This document shows, piece after piece, positions 9,294 to 16,707 of a stretch of DNA of 64,000 bases. The DNA lies in NCBI GenBank assembly GCA_002422545.1, contig DIWF01000027.1:309437-373436 (forward strand), in the 5' to 3' direction. The first letter of the stretch is position 1; every line of letters begins with the position of its first letter. Made by a program: the position numbers and the translations under genes. Under the pieces are notes generated by a model. That model searched no databases, was not told where the DNA came from, and saw only the letters and a program-made list of their open reading frames with translations. Origin of the DNA: Firmicutes bacterium UBA6113 (GTDB lineage Bacteria > Bacillota > Clostridia > Tissierellales > Sedimentibacteraceae).

Positions 9294-9320
9294 ATGTTAG
9301 AGAGTGTATCTAACCAATAG
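9294..9320 (+). CDS. Putative 8-codon leader peptide (MLESVSNQ)
   Basis: An ATG at 9294 stands six bases after a perfect AGGAG (9283-9287) and opens eight codons ending in TAG at 9318. The site is stronger than that of many real genes here. Short translated ORFs at the 5' end of structured leaders are typical of ribosome-sensing attenuators, where stalling on the peptide changes the downstream fold. The ORF itself contains a 6-bp hairpin, so chance cannot be excluded. Confidence 0.5.
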   Translation: MLESVSNQ

Positions 9321-9473
9321 ATTAAATTAATATATAATAAGCAAAAGTGGTGATAACAAAAATGTCACGCTTATTTGAACTTGCTTATTATCATTGTCTA
9401 TGGAAGATACAATCACACTACTATCGCATTATATTTATAATGTTATATTTCCTTATAAAAATTGAGAAAATAT

Positions 9474-9505
9474 ATAGCTGTGGAGTATATCCGCAGCTAT
9501 TTTTG
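9474..9505 (+). terminator. Intrinsic terminator inside the leader (attenuator candidate)
   Basis: An 11-bp stem (9474-9484 / 9490-9500, one G-U pair) with a 5-nt loop runs into TTTTTG. It lies about 70 nt before the start codon of the MutS2-like gene, so full-length mRNA requires read-through. A partial competing strand is at 9414-9424. Confidence 0.78.
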
Positions 9506-9569
9506 TGCAACTGAATAAATCTACCTCGTACTTCCATAGCTTATTTATTTAAATAAGAAAGGAACGAAA

Positions 9570-11468
9570 ATGAACAATACAACTTTATCAAAATTACAAT
9601 TTGAAGAATTAAAAAATATTATAAAAGATTTTTGCGTAAGCAATCTTGGAAAAAATATGATTCAAAAGCTGCTGCCTTCTTCAAATATTCAGACTGTCAA
9701 AAATAGACTTCTTGAAACATCAGAAGGAAAAATACTTCTGGAAAGCAGCACTGTTCCGCTGCAAGGCATAGTCAACATTGATAATATTATTATAAGTGTT
9801 GAAAAAGAAGCTGTTCTAAGCCCTGAACAATTAAGAAATGTTTCTGACTTTTTAAGAGGATGTCGAAAAATCAAATTTTACATGAAAGATAAAGAATTTT
9901 ATGCTCCAACATTAATGAGTTACAGTTATTCAATACGCGAGCTTGAAAATGTTGAAGAAGAAATCAATAATTCTATTCACAATAATGTTATAGACTCAAA
10001 TGCAACAAAAGAGTTGAAAAGGATAAGAAGACTCATTGAAAATGCGGAAATTAAAATAGAAGAAAAACTGGAGGGATTTTTAAAATCAGCAAACAACAAA
10101 ATTTTAATACAGGATTTCTTTGTGACAAAAAGAAATGGAAGATTTACAATACCAATTAAATCATCCTACAAAAATCAGGTTGATGGAACCTTAATAGACA
10201 CTTCTTCTACAGGTTCAACTGTTTTTATTGAACCATCCATGGTGAGCAAGTTGACAGCAGAACTAATGCAGCTAAAGGCAGAAGAGTCAAATGAAGAATA
10301 TCAGATTTTATGTTATTTAACAGGCTTGGTTCGCGAGTATATAAGCGAATTAAAAACGAATGTAGAAGTCATAGGTTTATATGATATGATTTTAGCCAAA
10401 GCAAAATACAGCATATCAATAGGAGGCATTTCTCCGGACATCAATGATTATGGTTATATAAATATAATAAATGGACGACATCCATTGCTAAAAGGAAAAG
10501 TTGTACCTTTGAACTTTTCAGTTGGGAAGGATTACAGAACACTTATTATTACAGGACCTAATGCCGGTGGCAAGACTGTTGTGTTAAAGGCTGTAGGATT
10601 GTTGACATTAGCCGTACAATCAGGTTTTCATGTACCTTGTGAAACAGGAAGTGCAATTTCAGTATTTAATAACATCTTTGCAGATATAGGTGATGATCAA
10701 AGCATTGAAAATGCATTGAGTACATTTTCTTCTCACATAAAGAATATTGCTGAAATCATAAAAGAAACAAATAAATCAACTCTTTTGCTTTTTGATGAAA
10801 TTGGAAGCGGAACTGAACCTAACGAAGGTGCTGCACTGGCTATTTCCATATTGGAAGAAGTTTATCACAGAGGTGCTATAACTGTTGCAACAACACATTA
10901 CGGCGAAATTAAAAACTTTTCATTAAGACATAACGATTTTCAAAATGCTGCTATGCTTTTTAACAGCGATACTTTAGAACCATTATATAAATTATCAATT
11001 GGTGAATCAGGAAAGAGCAATGCATTGTGGATTTCTAAAAAAATGGGTATTAATGAAGACGTTATACAAAGAGCTGAGCATTATATTAAAAACAAAGATT
11101 ACAATTATACCTTTGTAAATAAAAATAAAATCAGAATCGAACAAAAAATTATAGAAAATGCTCCATTTGAAAATTATAATTATGAAATTGGTGATAAAGT
11201 CTATTTGACAGAATACAAAAAAAGTGTCTTAGTTTATAAACCAAAAAATGAATTCAACAATGTTACTGTTTTGTATGATGATATGTATATTGAAGTGAAT
11301 GTAAAACAAATCAAATTGGAATTTAGAGCTTCGGAGCTGTATCCGGAAGATTATGATTTGAATTCTTTATTTACAAGCTTTGCAGAAAGAAAATTAGAAA
11401 AAGATATTGCAAGAGGGTCAAAAAATGCACTAAAAAAACTGCAGAAAATGAGAAAAGAAAGGCAGTAA
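9570..11468 (+). CDS. MutS2-like ATPase lacking the Smr domain
   Basis: The 632-aa protein aligns by eye with MutS2, not with MutS. It has the MutS2-type core/clamp (residues 1-300), Walker A GPNAGGKT at about 329, Walker B DEIGSGTEPNEG at about 409, and a GDKVYLTEY region near 545-590 that matches the KOW position of MutS2. It then ends, with no Smr endonuclease domain; full MutS2 is about 780 aa. No mismatch-binding domain is present. Bacillus MutS2 has been shown to bind collided ribosomes and split them, using ATPase and KOW; Smr is not needed for splitting. A role in ribosome rescue or antibiotic protection is therefore my inference. The gene is more AT-rich than mutS at 1 kb and is monocistronic. 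Confidence 0.85.
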   Translation: MNNTTLSKLQFEELKNIIKDFCVSNLGKNMIQKLLPSSNIQTVKNRLLETSEGKILLESSTVPLQGIVNIDNIIISVEKEAVLSPEQLRNVSDFLRGCRKIKFYMKDKEFYAPTLMSYSYSIRELENVEEEINNSIHNNVIDSNATKELKRIRRLIENAEIKIEEKLEGFLKSANNKILIQDFFVTKRNGRFTIPIKSSYKNQVDGTLIDTSSTGSTVFIEPSMVSKLTAELMQLKAEESNEEYQILCYLTGLVREYISELKTNVEVIGLYDMILAKAKYSISIGGISPDINDYGYINIINGRHPLLKGKVVPLNFSVGKDYRTLIITGPNAGGKTVVLKAVGLLTLAVQSGFHVPCETGSAISVFNNIFADIGDDQSIENALSTFSSHIKNIAEIIKETNKSTLLLFDEIGSGTEPNEGAALAISILEEVYHRGAITVATTHYGEIKNFSLRHNDFQNAAMLFNSDTLEPLYKLSIGESGKSNALWISKKMGINEDVIQRAEHYIKNKDYNYTFVNKNKIRIEQKIIENAPFENYNYEIGDKVYLTEYKKSVLVYKPKNEFNNVTVLYDDMYIEVNVKQIKLEFRASELYPEDYDLNSLFTSFAERKLEKDIARGSKNALKKLQKMRKERQ

Positions 11469-11470
11469 TA

Positions 11471-11510
11471 AAAACTGTAGATTCCATGTATTCATGAAAT
11501 CTACAGTTTT
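11471..11510. terminator. Bidirectional terminator between the MutS2-like and xerC-like genes
   Basis: ACTGTAGATT (11474-11483) pairs with AATCTACAGT (11498-11507), extended inward by CATG/CATG, with A and T runs on the two sides. It serves both convergent genes. Confidence 0.9.
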
Positions 11511-12485
11511 TTATATTTCAGATTCTTCTAAATTTAATGGGTTTAATTTAACTGCATCTCGCAGCTGTTCTTTATTTATATGAGTGTAAATTTGCGTTGT
11601 TGAAACACTTTCATGGCCAAGCAGCTCCTGTAGGGTACGAATATCCACATGACCGTATTGATACATGAGCGTTGCAGCTGTATGGCGGAGCTTGTGGGGA
11701 GAGTAGTGCTTGCCTGACAATCCTGCTTCAGCCAGGTACTTGTCAACCATGTGTTGGACGCCTTTTTGCGAAAACCTGCTTTTTCTGTTGCTGATGAAAA
11801 GTGCCTTTTCGTGTCCAGGCTTAGGATCAGGCCTGACCTCCAGATATTCTTCAATTGCTTGTACACAAACATCGTTGAGATAAATTGTTCTTTCCTTGTT
11901 GCCCTTTCCAACAACCGTAAGAGTGTCACCCTTGATTTTGTCAATGTTTATGCTTATGAGTTCAGATAAACGCAGTCCGCAGTTTAAAAAGAGAGTAATG
12001 ATTGCATAATCGCGCTTTTCGTTGGAGCCGTTTATTGATATAAGAAGGCTTTTTGACTCATCCAGAGATAAGGCAACGGGAAGGCGACTGTTTTTCTTTG
12101 GAGTTTCAAGGTCCAGTGCCGGATTTTCCGGAATAAGCTTTACAATTGAATACAAATACTTGAAAAAAGAACGAAGACATGCAATTTTTCTTGCCTTTGT
12201 CCTGTTGGAATTGTTTCTTTCCCTGTCAATATAACCTATGAAGGAGTGGAGATCCATGATCTTAATTTTTTTGATAGTGTCAATGTCCACCAGGGAAATG
12301 TCTATATCTTCAAACACATCAGTCTTGTCGCTTAATTTGTATCTCATTACAAGAAATCTGTAAAATGTGCGAAGGTCAAGAAAATATTCGTTAACTGTTT
12401 TTTCTGATTTACCCCTGATGGACAAAAGATATTCCAAAAAATTGCTCATGGGAGCAGGGCATAGGTCACTGTAATTTATGTACAT
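11511..12485 (-). CDS. XerC/XerD-like tyrosine recombinase
   Basis: A 324-aa site-specific recombinase. The N-terminal SAM-like core-binding domain covers about residues 12-115. The catalytic set is complete: Arg172 (GLRLSEL), Lys194 (VVGKGNKER), His264 and Arg267 (HKLRH), His291 (LLGHES) and the nucleophile Tyr300 (IYTHI). AAGGAGA precedes the ATG. It could be the chromosome-dimer resolvase XerC or a dedicated inversion enzyme; it is not beside the usual xerC partners. A kilobase of gene-free DNA with palindromes follows upstream, including a half-copy of a 30-bp palindrome in its own leader. Confidence 0.88.
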   Translation of the reverse strand: MYINYSDLCPAPMSNFLEYLLSIRGKSEKTVNEYFLDLRTFYRFLVMRYKLSDKTDVFEDIDISLVDIDTIKKIKIMDLHSFIGYIDRERNNSNRTKARKIACLRSFFKYLYSIVKLIPENPALDLETPKKNSRLPVALSLDESKSLLISINGSNEKRDYAIITLFLNCGLRLSELISINIDKIKGDTLTVVGKGNKERTIYLNDVCVQAIEEYLEVRPDPKPGHEKALFISNRKSRFSQKGVQHMVDKYLAEAGLSGKHYSPHKLRHTAATLMYQYGHVDIRTLQELLGHESVSTTQIYTHINKEQLRDAVKLNPLNLEESEI

Positions 12486-12504
12486 AAGTTTCTCCTTTGC
12501 AAAA

Positions 12505-12517
12505 ATGTCGCAAAATA
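12505..12517 (-). repeat. Half-copy of the 13204 palindrome
   Basis: The 13 bases ATGTCGCAAAATA are identical to 13205-13217 and inverted relative to 13220-13232. The other half is not present here. It lies in the expected 5' untranslated region of the xerC-like gene. Confidence 0.75.
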
Positions 12518-12528
12518 ATTACAATACA

Positions 12529-12557
12529 ATTATAGACAAAATTTATATTAAATGCAA
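12529..12557 (-). promoter_or_regulatory. Probable promoter of the xerC-like gene
   Basis: On the minus strand TTGCAT (12557-12552), 17-nt spacer, TATAAT (12534-12529). The -10 is perfect, the -35 weak. The 13-nt half-palindrome at 12505-12517 lies just downstream, where an operator would act. Confidence 0.55.
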
Positions 12558-12754
12558 TCGAAACCGTAAATTTTAAATGCTAGAAATTAAATTGTTAATA
12601 GTTGTAATATTCAAATGATACAAATCAATGTATTTAATTGTCAGCAAAAATTTAATCAAAAACAAAACAATTTCGTTAATTATAATTAATTTGCAAAATT
12701 AATATATTTTAATGTAAATACTTATATAAAAACATTAATAAATAAAATCCATTG

Positions 12755-12806
12755 GTATAAACGCTCGACAAATAAAATATCTTTTGTTTAAACGCATTTT
12801 GCGGCC
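12755..12806 (+). repeat. Imperfect direct repeat, copy 1
   Basis: A 52-bp segment repeated at 12901-12952, 146 bp away, with about nine differences that are mostly transitions. Shared blocks include TCGACAA, AAAATATCTTT and GTTTAAACGCATTTT. Not part of any gene I can see. Confidence 0.75.
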
Positions 12807-12900
12807 TCATTTTTTGGCAAAACACACATAAGAAAATTGCAGAATAATTTTCTATGAAGTCAAATTAATAGAATATAACATTCAACAACAAAATCAAAAG

Positions 12901-12952
12901 GTACAAATATTCGACAAACAAAATATCTTTCGTTTAAACGCATTTTAAAGCC
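12901..12952 (+). repeat. Imperfect direct repeat, copy 2
   Basis: Partner of 12755-12806. This copy carries the full palindrome CGTTTAAACG. Confidence 0.75.
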
Positions 12953-13203
12953 ACAAAATTTTGAAGACCTAAGTAGTGCTGAATGAAAAATAAAAATGAA
13001 ATATTAAATTAATTCATATATAAATATTATAGACGAATATTTATATTATAATTTAAAAAATGATATCAGAAAATTAAATAAAAATAGTTGTCAACAGGAC
13101 GATAAAATTAATCATTGTAATCAAAAAAGCATTGAGAGCCGGCAATTCGATAAACGTTGGAATTTCAATATATTTGAAGCCCTCCTCTTTTTCTTAAATT
13201 TTA

Positions 13204-13233
13204 TATGTCGCAAAATAGATATTTTGCGACATA
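13204..13233. repeat. 30-bp palindrome, recombinase-site-like
   Basis: Perfect 14-bp arms (13204-13217 / 13220-13233) around GA. Read differently, it is two 11-bp arms, TATGTCGCAAA and TTTGCGACATA, around an 8-bp spacer, the format of a tyrosine recombinase core site. There is no T run, so it is not a terminator. It could equally be an operator for a dimeric repressor. Confidence 0.7.
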
Positions 13234-13248
13234 ATAAAGGTCCTTTTA

Positions 13249-13295
13249 AGTGGAGATTTTTGCACATTTTTCTCTTAAAATGTCAAATCTCCACT
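13249..13295 (+). repeat. Long interrupted hairpin
   Basis: An 11-bp outer stem (13249-13259 / 13285-13295) and a 7-bp inner stem (13264-13270 / 13277-13283) close a TCTCTT loop. No strong T run follows on either strand. Confidence 0.7.
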
Positions 13296-13517
13296 ATTTC
13301 CTTAGGAATATTTCCAAAATTTCTTCATATAACAACTTGCTATCATTGTATGGATTGTTAACTTGCACAAATCTGAAAAATCTCTTTTTGATTTTGAAAT
13401 TGTTTTATAGTGAATTATATAATAAATACTTTAATTAACATGTCAGGACAATTGTTAAATGTTTTTAAGTAGCTAGCTGGTTAAATTGTACATAAGATAA
13501 TTTTCACAGCACTGCAT

Positions 13518-14354
13518 TTATTCTTTATTCTGAGAAACAACAATTAATTCCGGTCGATTGAATATTCGAAAGGGAAAAAGACTATTCCCTAATCCTCTGC
13601 TTACAACCATAGATGTTACGCCTTCCCTATGCATTCCTTCTGAATACTTTGGAAAAAATCCTTGGTTTGGAGACAGAATTCCTTTCAAAAATGGAATTCT
13701 TATTTGACCACCGTGAGCATGACCGCTAAACACCAAATCTATGTTAAATTCTTTGTAAATTTCAAAATGCTCAGGTCTGTGAGACAAAAGTATATTAAAA
13801 TCTGTTTTTATGTAGTGAGTTAGCTCATGTAATGTATTTCTCATATGTGTTGTGTTATTTTCAATAGGATATGTTTTTTCATTTTGGTTAATTGCAGGAT
13901 CAGCAATACCTAACAAACCAATTTCACTGCCCCTATAATTAATTTTAGTATAAAAATTATCCATTGTTATAACATGTAAATTATTTAATTCCTTTTTTAA
14001 TTCCTTATAATTTCCTGATAACTGTTCATGATTGCCGGAAACATAATATACAGGTGCAATTGTAACAATTTCTTTTACAAATTTGACTGCCATAGCTACA
14101 TTTGTTTTTCTTCTGTCTATTAAATCTCCAGTTATAAAGATAATATCAGGATTTATTCTTTTTATTTTTCTTGTTAATTTTCCATGAAAATTTTTGTTGT
14201 GTAAATCAGATATATGTACAATTTTCAAACCGTTTAAATCCTCTGGAAGCTTATTATTTATATAATTATATCTTGTTATAACAATGTCATTGTTTTGCCA
14301 AACGAGGAATGAAACTAATATCGATAAAATGAATAATGCTATGTATATTTTCAT
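13518..14354 (-). CDS. Membrane-anchored metallophosphoesterase (YkuE-like)
   Basis: The 278-aa protein begins with one hydrophobic segment (about residues 3-19) that should anchor it outside the cell or act as a signal. The calcineurin-like motifs follow in order: DLHN near residue 50, GDLIDRR near 77, GNHE near 108, SHRPEH near 193 and GHAHGGQ near 213, which together bind the two metals. This family includes UDP-2,3-diacylglucosamine-type and YkuE-type hydrolases; the substrate cannot be read from the sequence. It appears monocistronic. The 160 bp upstream holds no recognised feature. Confidence 0.88.
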   Translation of the reverse strand: MKIYIALFILSILVSFLVWQNNDIVITRYNYINNKLPEDLNGLKIVHISDLHNKNFHGKLTRKIKRINPDIIFITGDLIDRRKTNVAMAVKFVKEIVTIAPVYYVSGNHEQLSGNYKELKKELNNLHVITMDNFYTKINYRGSEIGLLGIADPAINQNEKTYPIENNTTHMRNTLHELTHYIKTDFNILLSHRPEHFEIYKEFNIDLVFSGHAHGGQIRIPFLKGILSPNQGFFPKYSEGMHREGVTSMVVSRGLGNSLFPFRIFNRPELIVVSQNKE

Positions 14355-14517
14355 TAAAACCTACTTTCACATTGTATTAAATAAGCGAAAACCTATTCTT
14401 TATAATAAAAGCTGCTTCTTCCGGCTGTTGATCGGATTTTTCTAAATTTCTTTTTGAAGGTTTATTAAAGTTGCATAAACCATTGCTTTATTTGAAATTC
14501 AACTACGATTACAGTAT

Positions 14518-15446
14518 TTACCACCAAGCAGGAAATTCAGTAAATACCCATCTGTAACCTTCTTTTTCGTAAACAAAAGTGTTTCCTTCAAAAATTCCTG
14601 AAAATCCAATATGAGTTGGATCTCTTTGATCGGGATACTTATATGGATTATTCTTACCAATTGGTAAAAATCCTTCCACATTGCTCATGTCTATATCATT
14701 TTTAAGTATATATGTTGCATTTAATTCATTATAAATTTGACTGTTTACTCTTTTTGACATTTCAAGAATATCTTCTGCACTGCTTATTTCATATTCCTTT
14801 TGTTCAAATAACTCACCATATCCATTACTTGAATATATTTCTTCAGCCATTTTAAAATCATAATTTTCAACATTTATTATTCGATATCTTTGTTCTCCGG
14901 CTTTAAAAACATCAGAAAATATTAAGGGTATTTCATCTTCATTAAGAATATATGGTTCTACTGTATATCTGACAGGGTAAAGCCAATGACGTCTATCCTC
15001 TTTATCATTTATAAACCGACCATATAAAACACTTATTTCTTTGCCACTGTTATATATTTCAAATGGTTCAAGAATAATATCCTTATATGTGTTAAAATCC
15101 GGAGCATAAAAATTATTATCATAATATTTAATGAGTTCTTCACCAAAAAACAAAGGTGCCATATTTTTTACCTTTTCATAAGGCATTATATAATAATTAT
15201 CATCATTAAACTCTTCATCTTTATTTAGCTCGTGTAAAATACCTATAGTAAAAAATACAGGCGTTAATTCATTTAAATTGCCTCCTGCAAATTTTTCATT
15301 ACTTTCTTCAGGTGCAGTATTATTATTTTTATCTGCTTCTTCTACTGAATTACCACTTATGTTGTTGATTCAGTGTTTTGCACAGTTTTAGTGCATGATG
15401 ATGTTAACAACATCATAATTAAAACTAATAGAATAATTTTTTTCAT
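14518..15446 (-). pseudogene. Frameshifted lipoprotein gene with a GLUG/adhesin-like C-terminal motif
   Basis: From an ATG at 15446, behind GGAGG, 29 codons encode a lipoprotein signal with lipobox LTSSC and then stop at 15357-15359. The next frame is open from the same place, with no start codon of its own, and continues as about 280 residues to 14518. Reading across a single frameshift near 15357-15365 gives one continuous secreted lipoprotein of about 310 aa. The C-terminal end (ATYILKNDIDMSNVEGFLPIG and FSGIFEGN) resembles the strand pattern before GLUG-type repeats. Function unknown. No slippery sequence is visible, so this is a broken gene or a sequencing error. Confidence 0.75.
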
Positions 15447-15574
15447 TGTACCTCCAGATGGAATTGCCATCAAGATTATTTAAGTCAATTACAAGTTCAA
15501 TTAAATCATAGTCTCATATTTACATTATTTAAAGTCTTGTTTTCTTTTAAAAAAGAGTATATTCTAACCTAATT

Positions 15575-16666
15575 TTAATTTAATGGTATATAACCTGCTT
15601 GTTCAATACATTTCTGTCCTTCTGGCGACAACATCCATTTTAAGAACTTGCCTGCAGTATTTTGTTCATCTCCCTTGCGAATAACTCCATAATAATTAGT
15701 AGTGAACGGATACGTTTTATTTTTCAAATTTTCATCTTCAGGCGAAACACCATTCACCTTAAGAACTTTAATGTTTTCATTCTTATATAGAGTATCTATG
15801 TAATATTTATATGTATATCCTATACTTGCCTGGCTGTTCTCATATTCTCCAACGACATCAACAAGCATTCCCATTCCTGCTGCAATCTTAATTATATTTG
15901 GCGGAAGCATAGGTATACCCTTCATTACTAAATTCTCCATAGCAGTCTGGCTGCCTGAATTTTGCTCTCTTTGATATGCCTTGATTTCTTGATTATTTCC
16001 TCCAACCTCTTTCCAATTTGTAATTTCACCGGAATATATTTTTTGTATTTGTTCAATAGTTAGATTATCAACAGTGTTATCCTTATGTGTTATGAAAACA
16101 AATGCATCATAACAAACAGGTTCTATTATCATTTCAACATTTTTTTCTTTTGCTAAATTAATTTCTTCATCTGAAGGCTGTGTTACAATAATTAGATCAA
16201 CAGGGTGATATTCATCCAAAAAAGTATTGGAGGTTCTAATCATACCCAGGGTGTTAGGTTGCTTCAATATTAAATTTTCATATGCATAATGGGTTGTTGA
16301 AAATGAAGCAAAATCATTGGCATCCTCATCTGAAAAACCCAGGTGCTGCCTTGAAAATTCAACTGCCATTGGTATTGCAACTGTTGATCCATCAAGGCTT
16401 GGATATGTTCCAAACTTAATTTCATAGTAATCTTCTTTACCGCTTGGAGTATTCCAGCTTCCCTTCACCCTTCTTTCACCCAGCTTAAATTCACTGTCTT
16501 TTACAAATTGCTGCCAAGTTCTGCTTCTTTGCACATTTTGATTAATTTGTGCCCATGAGCCTGTTTTATCAGGAATACCTTTTTCATTTTTATTTATTCT
16601 GTTTAAAAAAACCATAAATACTGCTACTATAAAAATGCAGAGTACAAAAATATCTTTCCTTTTCAT
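15575..16666 (-). CDS. PstS-like periplasmic-binding-fold protein
   Basis: About 363 aa with an N-terminal hydrophobic segment (about residues 5-22) but no lipobox cysteine. The segment YPSLDGSTVAIPMAVEF, the IYSGEITNWKEVGG block and the NSGSQTAME block match PstS/phosphate-binding family proteins. ABC transporter genes pstC, pstA and pstB are not nearby, so the ligand and partner are open. I prefer the ATG at 16666, six bases after GAGGTG, to an in-frame GTG at 16675. Neighbours on both sides are broken genes. Confidence 0.8.
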   Translation of the reverse strand: MKRKDIFVLCIFIVAVFMVFLNRINKNEKGIPDKTGSWAQINQNVQRSRTWQQFVKDSEFKLGERRVKGSWNTPSGKEDYYEIKFGTYPSLDGSTVAIPMAVEFSRQHLGFSDEDANDFASFSTTHYAYENLILKQPNTLGMIRTSNTFLDEYHPVDLIIVTQPSDEEINLAKEKNVEMIIEPVCYDAFVFITHKDNTVDNLTIEQIQKIYSGEITNWKEVGGNNQEIKAYQREQNSGSQTAMENLVMKGIPMLPPNIIKIAAGMGMLVDVVGEYENSQASIGYTYKYYIDTLYKNENIKVLKVNGVSPEDENLKNKTYPFTTNYYGVIRKGDEQNTAGKFLKWMLSPEGQKCIEQAGYIPLN

Positions 16667-16707
16667 ATAAAACACCTCTATCTTTATATAGAAAATATAG
16701 TCTAATA

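Larger units (their letters stand above)
9261..9557 (+). ncRNA. Structured leader RNA upstream of the MutS2-like gene
   Basis: About 300 nt separate promoter and gene, and most of it can pair. Perfect complements seen by eye: 9263-9272 with 9517-9526 (10 bp); 9296-9301 with 9309-9314 (6 bp); 9334-9344 with 9381-9391 (11 bp); 9398-9406 with 9531-9539 (9 bp); 9427-9432 with 9437-9442 (6 bp); 9474-9484 with 9490-9500 (11 bp, then T run); 9540-9546 with 9551-9557 (7 bp). The 10-bp and 9-bp long-range helices cross, so they form a pseudoknot or are alternatives. GCTTATT occurs at 9369, 9383 and 9539, giving the strand at 9334-9344 competing partners. This is a cis-regulatory leader or a free structured RNA of a class I do not recognise. 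Confidence 0.75.
12486..13517. other. Gene-free, repeat-rich intergenic region
   Basis: About 1 kb of very AT-rich DNA between divergent xerC-like and metallophosphoesterase-side sequences. I find no supported coding sequence; the 62-codon frame at 13250-13438 runs through a hairpin and has no ribosome binding site. It holds a 13-nt half-site (12505), two 52-bp imperfect direct repeats, a 30-bp palindrome (13204) and a long hairpin (13249). Confidence 0.8.

Noticed and set aside
9263..9526. Retron-like ncRNA (paired 5' and 3' ends around hairpins)
   Set aside because: No reverse transcriptase gene is nearby; the next gene is a MutS2-like ATPase, and a terminator lies inside the element.
9261..9569. 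T-box or known amino-acid riboswitch before the MutS2-like gene
   Set aside because: I see no T-box sequence or specifier-loop layout, and the gene has no link to aminoacylation.
12755..12952. Start of a CRISPR array
   Set aside because: Only two imperfect copies 146 bp apart, no regular spacers and no cas genes.
13250..13438. 62-codon open frame in the xerC-phosphoesterase gap
   Set aside because: It begins inside a hairpin, has no ribosome binding site, and its codon content follows the AT bias of the region.
15357..15365. Programmed frameshift in the lipoprotein gene
   Set aside because: No slippery heptamer, stimulatory stem or Shine-Dalgarno-like signal could be seen at the shift point.
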